This document shows positions 45,604 through 61,200 of a stretch of 64,000 nucleotides of DNA, in pieces. The stretch lies in assembly GCA_947561585.1 (NCBI GenBank), contig CANNZV010001853.1:124001-188000 (forward strand), in the 5' to 3' direction. The stretch's first letter is position 1. Each line of letters begins with the position of its first letter. The translations under genes were made by a program, and so were the position numbers. Source of the DNA: Caprella mutica (Eukaryota; Arthropoda; Malacostraca; Amphipoda; Caprellidae). The notes under the pieces are model-generated. The model saw only the letters and a list, made by a program, of their open reading frames with translations. It ran no database searches and was not told the DNA's origin.

Positions 45604-48600
45604 GCAAAGGATCTATCTACAGCAAAGGATCTATCTACAACAAAGGATCTATCTACAGTAAAGGATCTATCTACAACAACCGATTTATCTACAGCAAAGG
45701 ATCTATCTACAGCAAAGGATCCATCTACAGCAAAAGATCTATCTACAGTAAAGGATCTATCTACTGCAAAGGATCTGTCTTCAGCAAAGGATCTATCTAC
45801 AACAAAGAAACTATTTACAACAAAGAATCCATGTTCAGCAAATGATCTATCTACAGCAAATGATCTATCTACAGCAAAGGATCAATCTACAGCAAAGGAT
45901 CAATCTACAGCAAATAATCTATCTACATTAAGGGACTATATACAACAAAGGATCCATCTAAAGTTGAGGATCTATCAACAGCAAAGGATCAATTTATAAC
46001 AAAAGATCTATTTATAACAAAAGTTCTATCTACAGCAAAGAATCTATCTACAGCAAAGGATCTATCTACAGGAAAGGATCTATCTACAGCAAAGGATTTA
46101 CAGTAAAGGAGCTATCTACAGCAAGAGATCTATCAACAATGAAGGATCTATCTTCAGCAAAGGATCTATCTACATCAAAGGATCTATCCTCAGAAAAGTA
46201 TCTTAATAAAGCATAGGATCTATGTACAGTAATGGATCTATCTACTGCATAGGATACATCTACTGCAAAGAATCTATCTACAGCAAAGAATCTATCTTCA
46301 GCAAAGAATCTATCTACAGCAAAGGATCTATCTACAGCAAAGGATCTGTTCTACAGCAAAGGATCTATCTACAGCAAAGGATCTATCTACAGTCATGGAT
46401 TTATCTACTGCAAAGGATCTCTCTACAGCATAGGATCAATCTAAAGTTAAGGATCTACCTTAAGCAAAGGATCTATCAACAGCAAAGGATCTATCTAAAG
46501 CCAATGATCTATCTACAACAAAGGATCTATTTGCAACAGCAGCACTTTATACAGCAAAGGATCTATCTACAGCAAAGGATCTATCTTCGGCAAAGTGATC
46601 TATCTTCAGTAAGGGATCTATCTACAGCAAAGAATCTGTCTTCACCAAAGGATCTTTCTATAACGCAGGATCTGTCAACAGCAAAGGATCAATCTATAGC
46701 AAAAGATCTATTTACAACAAAAGTTCAATCTACAGCAAAAAATCTATCTACAGCAAAGGATCTATCTACAGCAAATGATCTAACTACAGGAAAGGATCTA
46801 TCTAAAGCAAAGGATCTATTAACAGTAAAGGAGCTATCTACAGCAAAAGATCTATCTACAGTGGGGGATCGATCTACAGCAAAGGATCTATCTACAGCAA
46901 AGTGTTCCATCTACAGCAGAGGATCTATCTACAGCAAAGGATCTATTTACAGCAGAAGATCTTTTTACAGCAGAGGATCTATTTACAGCAGAAGATCTTT
47001 CTAAAGCAGAGGATCTTTCTACGGCAAATGATCTATCTACAGCAAAGGATCTATTTACAGAAAAGGATCTATCTACAGCAAATTATCTATCTACAACGAA
47101 CGATTTATCTACAGCAAAGGATCTATCTACATATAAGGATCCATCTACAGCAAAGGATCTATCTACAGTAAAAGTTCTATCTACAGCAAAGGACCTATCT
47201 ACAGTAAAGGATCTATCTACCTCATATGATCAATCCACAGCAAGGGATCTATCTACAGCAAAGGATCTATTTACAGTAAAGGAGCTCTCTACAGCAAAAG
47301 ATCTATCTACAATAAGGGATCTATCTTCAGCAAAGGATATATCTACATCAAATGATCTATCTTCAGCAAAGGTTCTCTCTAAAGCATAAGATCTATCGAC
47401 AGTAAAGGATCTATCTACAATAAGTGATCTATCAACATCAAAGGATCTATCTACAGCAAAAGATCTATCTACAGCAAATGATCAATCTACAGCAAAGGAT
47501 ATATCTACAGTAAAGGAACTCTATACAGCCAAAGGATCCATTTACAGCAAATGACCTATCTACAGTAAGGGATCTATTTACAGCGAAGGATCAATCTACA
47601 GCAAATGATCTATCTACAGCAGAGGATCTATCTACAGCATAGGATCTATCTACAGCAATGGATCTATCTACAGTAAAAGATCTTTTTGCAGCAAAGGATA
47701 AATCTACAGCAAAGGATCTTTTTACAGCGAAGGATCGATCTACAGCAAAGGATCCATCTACAGCAAAGGATCCATCTACAGCAAAGGATCTATCTACAGA
47801 AAAGGATCTATCTACAGCAAAGGATCTATCTACAGTCAAGGATTTCTCTGCTGCAAAGGATCTCTCTACAGCAAAGGATCTATCTACAGCAAAGGATCTA
47901 TTTACAGCGAAGGATCTATCTACAACAAAGGATCTATCTACAGCAAAGAATCTATCTACAGCAAAGGATCTATCTACAGCAAAGGATCTATCTACAGTCA
48001 AGGATTTATCTACTGCAAAGGATCTCTCAACAGCAAAGGATCAATCTACATTTAAGGATCTATCTTAAGCAAAGGATTTATCTACAGCAAAGGATCTATC
48101 TACAGCAAAGTGATCTATCTTCAGTAAGGGATCTATCTACAGCAAATTATCTGTCTACACCAAAGGATCTTTCTACACCGCAGGATCTGTCAACAGCAAA
48201 GGATAAATCTATAGCAAAAGATCTATTTACAACAAAAGTTCTATCTAAAGCAAAGGATCTATCTACAGCAAAGGATCTATTTACAGTAAAGAAGCTATCT
48301 ACAGCAAAAGATCTATCAACAATGAGGGATCTATCTGCAGCAAAGGATCTATCTACAGCAAAGGATCTATCTTCAGCAAAGGATCTATCTACAGCAAAGT
48401 GATCTATCTACAGAAAGGGATCTATCTACAGCAAAGAATCTATCTACACTGAAGGATCTTTCTACAGCGAAAGATCTTTCAACAGCAGAGGATCTTTCTA
48501 CAGCAAAGGATCTATCTACAGCAAAGGATCTATTTACAGTATGGGATCTATCTACAACAACGGATTATCTACAATAAAAGATCTATCTACAGAAAAGGAT

Positions 48601-48620
48601 CTATCTACAGCGAAGAATCT
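45604..48620 (+). repeat. Partial third copy of the 13.7-kb unit, lacking the LTR element
   Basis: Matches unit 2 at an offset of 13,744 up to about 46818, then at 8,389 onward. The jump equals the LTR element plus one gatct (5,264) and about 91 further bases. At 46809-46825 the sequence runs caaaggatctattaacag with a single gatct, the expected empty target. This copy is more diverged from units 1 and 2 than they are from each other, and its right boundary is approximate. Confidence 0.8.
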
Positions 48621-49020
48621 ATCTAAAGCAAAGGATCCATCTACAGCATAGAGCAAAGGATCTATCTACAGTAAAGGATCAATCTACAGCAAATGATCTA
48701 TCTACAGTAAAGGGACTACATACAGCAAAGGATCTATATACACCAAAGGATCAATCTACAGCAAATGATCTATCTACAGTAAAGGGACTACATACAGCAA
48801 AGGATCCATCTACAGTCAAGGATCTATCAACAGCAAAGGATCAATCTATAGCAAAAGATCTATTTACAACAAAAGTTCTATCTACAGCAAAAAATCTATC
48901 TACAGCAAAGGATCTATCTACAGGAAAGGATCTATCTACAGCAAAGGATCTATTTACAGTAAAGGAGCTATCTACAGCAAAAGATCTATCAACACTGAGG
49001 GATCTATCTACAGCAAAGGA

Positions 49021-52000
49021 CCTATCTACAGTAAAGGATCTATCTACCTCATATGATCAATCCACAGCAAGAGATCTATCTACAGCAAAGGATCTATTTA
49101 CAGTAAAGGAGCTATCTACTGCAAAAGATCTATCTACAATAAGGGATCTATCTTCAGCAAAGGATATATCTACAGCAAATGATCTATCTTCAGCAAATGT
49201 TCTTTCTACAGCATAAAATCAATCGACAGCAAAGGATCTATCTACAATAAGTGATCTATCAACATCAAAGGATCTATCTACAGCAAAAGATCTATCTACA
49301 GCAAATGATCAATCTACAGCAAAGGATATATCTACAGTAAAGGAACTCTATACTGCCAAAGGATCCATTTACAGCATAGGACCTATCTACAGTAAGGGAT
49401 CTATTTACAGCGAAGGATCAATCTACAGCAAATGATCTATCTACAGCAAAGGATCTATCTACAGCATAGAATCTATCTACAGCAATGGATTTATCTACAG
49501 TAAAAGATCTTTTTGCAGCAAAGGATAAATCTACAGCAAAGGATCTTTTTACAGCGAAGGATCGATCTACAGCAAAGGATCCATCTACAGCAAAGGATCC
49601 ATCTACAGCAAAGGATCTATCCACAGAAAAGGATCTATCTACAGCAAAGGATCTATCTACAGTCAAGAATTTCTCTACTGCAAAGGATCTCTCTACAGCA
49701 AGGGATCTATCTACAGCAAAGGATCTATTTACAGTAAAGGAGCTCTCTACAGCAAAAGATCTATCTACAATAAGGGATCTATCTTCAGCAAAGGATATAT
49801 CTACAGCAAATGATCTATCTTCAGCAAAGGTTCTTTCTACAGCATAAGATCTATCGACAGTAAAGGATCTATCTACAATAAGTGATCTATCAACATCAAA
49901 GGATCTATCTACAGCAAAAGATCTATCTACAGCAAGTGATCAATCTACAGCAAAGGATATATCTACAGTAAAGGAACTCTATACAGCCAAAGGATCCATT
50001 TACAGCAATGGATCAATCTACAGTAAAAGATCTTTTTGCAGCAAAGGATAAATCTACAGCAAAGGATCTTTTTACAGCGAAGGATCGATCTATAGCAAAG
50101 GATCCATCTACAGCAAAGGATCCATCTACAGCAAAGGATCTATCTACAGCAAAGGATCTATCTACAGCAAAGGATCTATCTACAGTCAAGGATTTATCTA
50201 CTGCAAAGGATCTCTCTACAGCAAAGGATCTATCTACAACAAAGGATCTATCTACAGCAAAGAATCTATCTACAGCAAAGGATCTATCTACAGCAAAGGA
50301 TCTATCTACAGTCAAAGATTTATCTACTGCAAAGGATCTCTCTACAGCAAAGGATCTCTCTACAGCAAAGGATCAATCTACATTTAAGGATCTATTTTAA
50401 GCAAAGGATTTATCTACAGCAAAGGATCTATCTACAGCAAAGTGATCTATCTTCAGTAAGGGATCTATCTACAGCAAATTATCTGTCTACACCAAAGGAT
50501 CTTTCTACAGCGCAGGATCTGTCAACAGCAAAGGATAAATCTATAGCAAAAGATCTATTTACAACAAAAGTTCTATCTACAGCAAAGGATCTATTTACAG
50601 TAAAGAAGCTATCTACAGCAAAAGATCTATCAACAATAAGGGATCTATCTGCAGCAAAGGATCTATCTACAGCAAAGTGATCTATCTACAGAAAGGGATC
50701 TATCTACAGCAAAGAATCTATCTAAACTGAAGGATCTTTCTGCAGCGAAAGATCTTTCTACAGCAGAGGATCTTTCTACAGCAAAGGATCTATCTACAGC
50801 AAAGGATCTATTTTCAGTATGGCATCTATCTACAACAACGGTTTTATCTACAATAAAAGATCTATCTACAAGAAAGGATCTATCTACAGCGAAGAATCTA
50901 TCTAAAGCAAAGGATCCATCTACAGCAAAGGATCTATCTACAGTAAAGGATCTATCTACTGCAAAGGAACTGTCTACAGCAAAGGATCTATCTACAACAA
51001 AGAATCTATCTACAGCAAAGGATCAATCTACAGCAAATGATCTATCTACAGTAAAGGGACTACATACAGCAAAGGATCCATCTACAGTCAAGGATCTATC
51101 AACAGCAAAGGATCAATCTATAGCAAAAGATCTATTTACAACAAAAGTTCTATCTACAGCAAAAAATCTATCTACAGCAAAGGATCTATCTACAGGAAAG
51201 GATCTATCTACAGCAAAGGATCTATTTACAGTAAAGGAGCTATCTACAGCAAAAGATCTATCAACACTGAGGGATCTATCTGCAGCAAAGGATCTATCTA
51301 CAGCAAAGGATCTATTTTCAGCAAAGGATCTTTATACAGCATAGGATATATGTACAATAATGGATCTATCTACTGCATAGGATACATATACTGCAAAGAA
51401 TCTATCTACAGCAAAGAATCTATCTTCAGCAAAGAATCTATCAACAGAAAAGGATCTATCTACAACAAAGGATCTATCTACAGCAATGGATCAATCTACA
51501 GCAAAGGATTTTTCTACAGTAAAAGAACTATCTACAGCAAAGGATCCATCTACAGAAAGGATTTATCTACAGCAAAGGATCCATCTACAGCAAAGGATCT
51601 ATCTCAGCAAAGGATCTTTCTACAGAATAGGATCTATCTACAGCAAAGGATCTATCCACAATATGTGATCTATTCACAGCAAAAGATCTATCTACAGCAA
51701 AGGATCTATCTACAGCAAATGATCAATCTATAGCAAAGGATATATCTACAGTAAAGGAACTCTATACAGCCATAGGATCCATTTACAGCAAAGGATCTAT
51801 CTACAACAAAGGATCTATCTACAGCAAAGGATCTATTTATAGCAGAGAATCTTTCTACAGCAAAAGATCTACTACAGCAAAGGATCTATCTTCAGCAAAG
51901 GATCTATTTACAGCAAAAGATCAATCCAAAGCAAAGGACCTATCTACAGCAAAGGATCTATCTATAGTCAAGGATTTATCTACTGCAAAGGATCTCTCTA

Positions 52001-55000
52001 CAACAAAGGATCTATCTACAGTCAAGGATTTATCTACTGCAAAGGATCTCTCTACAGCAAAGGATCAATCTACATTTAAGGATCTATCTTAAGCAAAGGT
52101 TTTATCTACAGCAAAGGATCTATCTACAGCAAAGTGATCTATCTTCAGTAAAGGATCTATCTACAACTAATTATCTGTCCACACCAAAGGATCTTTCTAC
52201 AGCGCAGGATCTGTCAACAGCAAAGGATCAATCTATAGCAAAAGATCTATTTACAACAAAAGTTCTATTTACAGCAAAGGATCTATCTACAGCAAAGGAT
52301 CTATCTTCAGCAAAAGATCTATCTACAGCAAAGTGATCTATCTACAGTAAGGGATCTATCTACAGCAAAGAATCTATCTACACTATAGGATCTTTCAAAA
52401 GCGAAAGATCTTTCTACAGCAGAGGATCTTCCTACAGCAAAGGATCTATCTACAGCAAAGGATCTATTTACAGTATGGGATCTATCTACAACAACGGTTT
52501 TATCTACAATAAAAGATCTATCTACAGAAAAGGATCTATCTACAGCGAGGAATCTATCTAAAGCAAAGGATCCATCTACAGCAAAGGATCTATCTACAGT
52601 AAAGGATCTATCTACTGCAAAGGAACTGTCTACAGCAAAGGATCTATCTACAACAAAGAATCTATCTACAGCAAAGGATCAATCTACAGCAAATGATCTA
52701 TCTACAGTAAAGGGACTACATACAGCAAAGGATCCATCTACAGTCAAGGATCTATCAACAGCAAAGGATCAATCTAGGGCAAAAGATCTATTTACAACAA
52801 AAGTTCTATCTACAGCAAAAAATCTATCTACAGCAAAGGATCTATCTACAGGAAAGGATCTATCTACAGCAAAGGATCTATTTACAGTAAAGGAGCTATC
52901 TACAGCAAAAGATCTATCAACACTGAGGGATCTATCTGCAGCAAAGGATCTATCTACAGCAAAGGATCTATTTTCAGCAAAGGATCTTTATACAGCATAG
53001 GATATATGTACAATAATGGATCTATCTACTGCATAGGATACATATACTGCAAAGAATCTATCTACAGCAAAGAATCTATCTTCAGCAAAGAATCTATCAA
53101 CAGAAAAGGATCTATCTACAACAAAGGATCTATCTACAGCAATGGATCAATCTACAGCAAAGGATTTTTCTACAGTAAAAGAACTATCTACAGCAAAGGA
53201 TCCATCTACAGAAAGGATTTATCTACAGCAAAGGATCCATCTACAGCAAAGGATCTATCTCAGCAAAGGATCTTTCTACAGAATAGGATCTATCTACAGC
53301 AAAGGATCTATCCACAATATGTGATCTATTCACAGCAAAAGATCTATCTACAGCAAAGGATCTATCTACAGCAAATGATCAATCTATAGCAAAGGATATA
53401 TCTACAGTAAAGGAACTCTATACAGCCATAGGATCCATTTACAGCAAAGGATCTATCTACAACAAAGGATCTATCTACAGCAAAGGATCTATTTATAGCA
53501 GAGAATCTTTCTACAGCAAAAGATCTACTACAGCAAAGGATCTATCTTCAGCAAAGGATCTATTTACAGCAAAAGATCAATCCAAAGCAAAGGACCTATC
53601 TACAGCAAAGGATCTATCTATAGTCAAGGATTTATCTACTGCAAAGGATCTCTCTACAACAAAGGATCTATCTACAGTCAAGGATTTATCTACTGCAAAG
53701 GATCTCTCTACAGCAAAGGATCAATCTACATTTAAGGATCTATCTTAAGCAAAGGTTTTATCTACAGCAAAGGATCTATCTACAGCAAAGTGATCTATCT
53801 TCAGTAAAGGATCTATCTACAACTAATTATCTGTCCACACCAAAGGATCTTTCTACAGCGCAGGATCTGTCAACAGCAAAGGATCAATCTATAGCAAAAG
53901 ATCTATTTACAACAAAAGTTCTATTTACAGCAAAGGATCTATCTACAGCAAAGGATCTATCTTCAGCAAAAGATCTATCTACAGCAAAGTGATCTATCTA
54001 CAGTAAGGGATCTATCTACAGCAAAGAATCTATCTACACTATAGGATCTTTCAAAAGCGAAAGATCTTTCTACAGCAGAGGATCTTCCTACAGCAAAGGA
54101 TCTATCTACAGCAAAGGATCTATTTACAGTATGGGATCTATCTACAACAACGGTTTTATCTACAATAAAAGATCTATCTACAGAAAAGGATCTATCTACA
54201 GCGAGGAATCTATCTAAAGCAAAGGATCCATCTACAGCAAAGGATCTATCTACAGTAAAGGATCTATCTACTGCAAAGGAACTGTCTACAGCAAAGGATC
54301 TATCTACAACAAAGAATCTATCTACAGCAAAGAATCTATGTTCAGCAAATAATCTATCTACAGCAAATGATCTATCTTCAGCAAAGGATCAATCTACAGC
54401 AAAGGATCAATCTACAGCAAATAATCTATCTACAGTAAAGGGACTATATACAGCAAAGGATCTATCTACAGCAAAGGATCTATCTACAACAAAGGATCTA
54501 TCAACAGTAAAGGATCTATTTACAACAAAGGATCTATCTACAACAACCGATTTATCTACAGCAAAGGATCTATCTACAGCAAAGGATCCATCTACAGCAA
54601 CGGATCTATCTACAGTAAAGGATATATCTACTGCAAAGGATCTGTCTTCAGCAAAGGATCTATCTACAACAAAGAAACTATTCACAACAAAGAATCCATG
54701 TTCAGCAAATAATCTATCTACAGCAAATGATCTATCTACAGCAAAGGATCAATCTACAGCAAAGGATCAATCTACAGCAAATAATCTATCAACAGTAAAG
54801 GGACTATATACAACAAAGGATCCATCTAAAGTTGAGGATCTACCAACAGCAAAGGATCAATCTATTACGAAAGATCTATTAACAACAAAAGTTCTATCTT
54901 TAGCAAAGAATCTATCTACAGCAGAGAATCTATCTACAGGAAAGGATCTATCTACAGCAAAGGATCTATTTACAGTAAAGGAGCTATCTACAGCAAGAGA

Positions 55001-58000
55001 TCTATCAATAATGAAGGATCTATCTTCAGCAAAGGATCTATCTACATCAAAGGATCTATCCTCAGAAAAGTATCTTATTACAGCATAGGATCTATGTACA
55101 GTAATGGATCTATCTACTGCATAGGATACATCTACTGCAAAGAATCTATCTACAGCAAAGAATCTATCTTCAGCAAAGAATCTATCTATAGCAAAGGATC
55201 TATTTACAGCAAAGGATCTGTTCTACCGCAAAGGATCTATCTACAGCAAAGGATATATCTACAGTCAAGGATTTATCTACTGCAAAGGATCTCTCAACAG
55301 CATAGGATCAATCTAAAGTTAAGGATCTACCTTAAGCAAAGGATCTATCAACAATAAAGGATCTATCTTAAGTCAATGATCTATCTACAACAAAGGATCT
55401 ATTTGCAACAGCAGAACTTTATACAGCAAAGGATCTATCAACAGCAAAGGATCTATCTACAGCAAAGTGATCTATCTTCAGTAAGGGATCTATCTACAGC
55501 AAAGAATCTGTCTTCACCAAAGGATCTTTCTACAACGCAGGATCTGTCAACAGCAAACGATCAATCTATAGCAAAAGATCTATTTACAACAAAAGTTCAA
55601 TCTACAGCAAAAAATCTATCTACAGCAAAGGATCTATCAACAGCAAAGGATCTATCTACAGGAAAGGATCTATCTAAAGCAAAGGATCTATCTACAGCAA
55701 AGTGATCTATCTACAGTGTGGGATCGATCTACAGCGAATGATCCATCTACAGCAAAGTTTTCTATCTACAGCAGAGGATCTATCTACAGCAAAGGATCTA
55801 TTTACAGCAGAAGATCTTTCTACAGCAGAGGATCTTTCTACGGCAAATGATCTATCTACAGCAAAGGATCTATTTACAGAATGGGATCTATCTACAGCAA
55901 CTGTTTTATCTACAATAAAAGATCTATCTACAGAAAAGGATCTATTTACAGAAAAGGATCTATCTACAGTAAAGGATTTATCTACAGCAAATTATCTATC
56001 TACAACGAACGATTTATCTACAGCAAAGGATCTATCTACATATAAGGATCCATCTACACTCTACAGCAAAGGATCTATCTACAGTAAAGGATCTATCTAC
56101 AGCAAAGGACCTATCTACAGTAAAGGATCTATCTACCTCATATGATCAATCCACAGCAAGGGATCTATCTACAGCAAAGGATCTATTTACAGTAAAGGAG
56201 CTATCTACAGCAAAAGATCTATCTACAATAAGGGATCTATCTTCAGCAAAAGATATATCTACAGCAAATGATCTGTCTACACCAAAGGATCTTTCTACAG
56301 CGCAGGATCTGTCAACAGCAAAGGATAAATCTATAGCAAAAGATCTATTTACAACAAAAGTTCTATTTACAGCAATGGATCTATCTACAGCAAAGGATCT
56401 ATTTACAGTAAAGGATCTATCTTCACTAAAGGATCTATCTACAGCAAAGTGATCTATCTACAGTAAGGGATCTATCTACAGCAAAGAATCTATCTACACT
56501 ATAGGATCTTTCTACAGCGAAAGATCTTTCTACAGCAGAGGATCTTTCTAAAGCAAAGGATCTATCTAGAGCAAAGGATCTATTTACAGTATGGGATCTA
56601 TCTACAACAACGGTTTTATCTACAATAAAAGATCTATCTACACAAAAGGATCTATCCACAGCGAAGAATCTATTTAAAGCAAAGGATCCATCTACAGCAA
56701 AGGATCTATCTACAGTGAAGGATCTATCTACTGCAAAGGAACTGTCTACAGCAAAGGATCTATCTACAACTAAGAATCTATTTACAGCAAAGGATCAATC
56801 TACAGCAAATGATCTATCTAAAGCAAAGGGACTACATACAGCAAAGGATCTATCTACAGTTAAGGATCTATCAACAGCAAAGGATCAATCTATAGCAAAA
56901 GATCTATTTACAACAAAAGTTCTATCTACAGCAAAAAATCTATCTACAGCAAAGGATCTATCTACAGGAAAGGATCTATCTACAGCAAAGGATCTATTTA
57001 CAGTAAAGGAGCTATCTACAGCAAAAAATCTATCTACAGCAAAGGATTTATCTACAGGAAAGGATCTATCTACAGCAAAGGATCTATTTACAGTAAAGGA
57101 GCTATCTACAGCAAAAGATCTATCAACACTGAGGGATCTATCTGCAGCAAAGGATCTATCTGCAGCAAAGGATCTATTTTCAGCAAAGGATATATCTACA
57201 GCAAATGATCTATCTTCAGCAAAGGTTCTTTCTACAGCATAAGATCTATCGACAGTAAAGGATCTATCTATAATAAGGGATCTATCTTCAGCAAAGGATC
57301 AATCTACAGCAAAGGATCAATCTACAGCAAATAATCTATCAACAGTAAAGGGACTATATACAACAAAGGATCCATCTAAAGTTGAGGATCTATCAACAGC
57401 AAAGGATCAATCTATTAAAAAAGATCTATTAACAACAAAAGTTCTATCTATAGCAAAGAATCTATCTACAGCAGAGAATCTATCTACAGCAAAAGATCTA
57501 TCTACAGCAAATGATCAATTTACAGCAAAGGATATATCTACAGTAAAGGAACTCTATACAGCCAAAGGATCCATTTACAGCAATGGATCTATCTACAGTA
57601 AAAGATCTTTTTGCAGCAAAGGATAAATCTACAGCGAAGGATCTTTTTAAAGCTAAGGATCGATCTACAGCAAAGGATCCATCTACAGCAAAGGATCCAT
57701 CTACAGCAAAGGATCTATCTACAGCAAAGGATCTATCTACAGCAAAGGATCTATCTACAGTCAAGGATTTATCTACTGCAAAGGATCTCTCTACAGCAAA
57801 GGATCAATCTACATTTAAGGATCTATTTTAAGCAATGGATTTATCTACAGTAAAGGATCTATCTACAGCAAAGGGATCTATCTTCAGTAAGGGATCTATC
57901 TACAGCAAATTATCTGTCTACACCAAAGGATCTTTCTACAGCGCAGGATCTGTCAACAGCAAAGGATAAATCTATAGCAAAAGATCTATCAACAATAAGG

Positions 58001-58201
58001 GATCTATCTGCAGCAAAGGATCTATCTACAGCAAAGGATCTATCTTCAGCAAAGGATCAATCTACAGCAAAGTGATCTATCTACAGAAAGGGATCTATCT
58101 ACAGCAAAGAATCTATCTACACTGAAGGATCTTTCTACAGCGAAAGATCTTTCTACAGCAGAGGATCTTTCTACAGCAAAGGATCTATCTACAGCAAAGG
58201 A
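49021..58201 (+). repeat. 9,181-bp tandem satellite unit, copy 1
   Basis: Landmarks recur 9,181 bases later (49485 and 58666, 51350 and 60531, 54407 and 63588) with identical translations. The period is 510 monomers plus one base. Boundaries are approximate to about 20 bases. Confidence 0.85.
51016..54327 (+). repeat. 1,656-bp direct duplication (two copies)
   Basis: 51016-52671 and 52672-54327 are near-identical direct copies. The period is exactly 92 monomers. The pair recurs at 60197-63508 in the next 9,181-bp unit, so this duplication is older than the 9,181-bp one. Edges are approximate. Confidence 0.8.
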
Positions 58202-61200
58202 TCTATCTACAGTAAAGGATCTATCTACCTCATATGATCAATCCACAGCAAGAGATCTATCTACAGCAAAGGATCTATTTACAGTAAAGGAGCTATCTAC
58301 TGCAAAAGATCTATCTACAATAAGGGATCTATCTTCAGCAAAGGATATATCTACAGCAAATGATCTATCTTCAGCAAATGTTCTTTCTACAGCATAAAAT
58401 CAATCGACAGCAAAGGATCTATCTACAATAAGTGATCTATCAACATCAAAGGATCTATCTACAGCAAAAGATCTATCTACAGCAAATGATCAATCTACAG
58501 CAAAGGATATATCTACAGTAAAGGAACTCTATACTGCCAAAGGATCCATTTACAGCATAGGACCTATCTACAGTAAGGGATCTATTTACAGCGAAGGATC
58601 AATCTACAGCAAATGATCTATCTACAGCAAAGGATCTATCTACAGCATAGAATCTATCTACAGCAATGGATTTATCTACAGTAAAAGATCTTTTTGCAGC
58701 AAAGGATAAATCTACAGCAAAGGATCTTTTTACAGCGAAGGATCGATCTACAGCAAAGGATCCATCTACAGCAAAGGATCCATCTACAGCAAAGGATCTA
58801 TCCACAGAAAAGGATCTATCTACAGCAAAGGATCTATCTACAGTCAAGAATTTCTCTACTGCAAAGGATCTCTCTACAGCAAGGGATCTATCTACAGCAA
58901 AGGATCTATTTACAGTAAAGGAGCTCTCTACAGCAAAAGATCTATCTACAATAAGGGATCTATCTTCAGCAAAGGATATATCTACAGCAAATGATCTATC
59001 TTCAGCAAAGGTTCTTTCTACAGCATAAGATCTATCGACAGTAAAGGATCTATCTACAATAAGTGATCTATCAACATCAAAGGATCTATCTACAGCAAAA
59101 GATCTATCTACAGCAAGTGATCAATCTACAGCAAAGGATATATCTACAGTAAAGGAACTCTATACAGCCAAAGGATCCATTTACAGCAATGGATCAATCT
59201 ACAGTAAAAGATCTTTTTGCAGCAAAGGATAAATCTACAGCAAAGGATCTTTTTACAGCGAAGGATCGATCTATAGCAAAGGATCCATCTACAGCAAAGG
59301 ATCCATCTACAGCAAAGGATCTATCTACAGCAAAGGATCTATCTACAGCAAAGGATCTATCTACAGTCAAGGATTTATCTACTGCAAAGGATCTCTCTAC
59401 AGCAAAGGATCTATCTACAACAAAGGATCTATCTACAGCAAAGAATCTATCTACAGCAAAGGATCTATCTACAGCAAAGGATCTATCTACAGTCAAAGAT
59501 TTATCTACTGCAAAGGATCTCTCTACAGCAAAGGATCTCTCTACAGCAAAGGATCAATCTACATTTAAGGATCTATTTTAAGCAAAGGATTTATCTACAG
59601 CAAAGGATCTATCTACAGCAAAGTGATCTATCTTCAGTAAGGGATCTATCTACAGCAAATTATCTGTCTACACCAAAGGATCTTTCTACAGCGCAGGATC
59701 TGTCAACAGCAAAGGATAAATCTATAGCAAAAGATCTATTTACAACAAAAGTTCTATCTACAGCAAAGGATCTATTTACAGTAAAGAAGCTATCTACAGC
59801 AAAAGATCTATCAACAATAAGGGATCTATCTGCAGCAAAGGATCTATCTACAGCAAAGTGATCTATCTACAGAAAGGGATCTATCTACAGCAAAGAATCT
59901 ATCTAAACTGAAGGATCTTTCTGCAGCGAAAGATCTTTCTACAGCAGAGGATCTTTCTACAGCAAAGGATCTATCTACAGCAAAGGATCTATTTTCAGTA
60001 TGGCATCTATCTACAACAACGGTTTTATCTACAATAAAAGATCTATCTACAAGAAAGGATCTATCTACAGCGAAGAATCTATCTAAAGCAAAGGATCCAT
60101 CTACAGCAAAGGATCTATCTACAGTAAAGGATCTATCTACTGCAAAGGAACTGTCTACAGCAAAGGATCTATCTACAACAAAGAATCTATCTACAGCAAA
60201 GGATCAATCTACAGCAAATGATCTATCTACAGTAAAGGGACTACATACAGCAAAGGATCCATCTACAGTCAAGGATCTATCAACAGCAAAGGATCAATCT
60301 ATAGCAAAAGATCTATTTACAACAAAAGTTCTATCTACAGCAAAAAATCTATCTACAGCAAAGGATCTATCTACAGGAAAGGATCTATCTACAGCAAAGG
60401 ATCTATTTACAGTAAAGGAGCTATCTACAGCAAAAGATCTATCAACACTGAGGGATCTATCTGCAGCAAAGGATCTATCTACAGCAAAGGATCTATTTTC
60501 AGCAAAGGATCTTTATACAGCATAGGATATATGTACAATAATGGATCTATCTACTGCATAGGATACATATACTGCAAAGAATCTATCTACAGCAAAGAAT
60601 CTATCTTCAGCAAAGAATCTATCAACAGAAAAGGATCTATCTACAACAAAGGATCTATCTACAGCAATGGATCAATCTACAGCAAAGGATTTTTCTACAG
60701 TAAAAGAACTATCTACAGCAAAGGATCCATCTACAGAAAGGATTTATCTACAGCAAAGGATCCATCTACAGCAAAGGATCTATCTCAGCAAAGGATCTTT
60801 CTACAGAATAGGATCTATCTACAGCAAAGGATCTATCCACAATATGTGATCTATTCACAGCAAAAGATCTATCTACAGCAAAGGATCTATCTACAGCAAA
60901 TGATCAATCTATAGCAAAGGATATATCTACAGTAAAGGAACTCTATACAGCCATAGGATCCATTTACAGCAAAGGATCTATCTACAACAAAGGATCTATC
61001 TACAGCAAAGGATCTATTTATAGCAGAGAATCTTTCTACAGCAAAAGATCTACTACAGCAAAGGATCTATCTTCAGCAAAGGATCTATTTACAGCAAAAG
61101 ATCAATCCAAAGCAAAGGACCTATCTACAGCAAAGGATCTATCTATAGTCAAGGATTTATCTACTGCAAAGGATCTCTCTACAACAAAGGATCTATCTAC

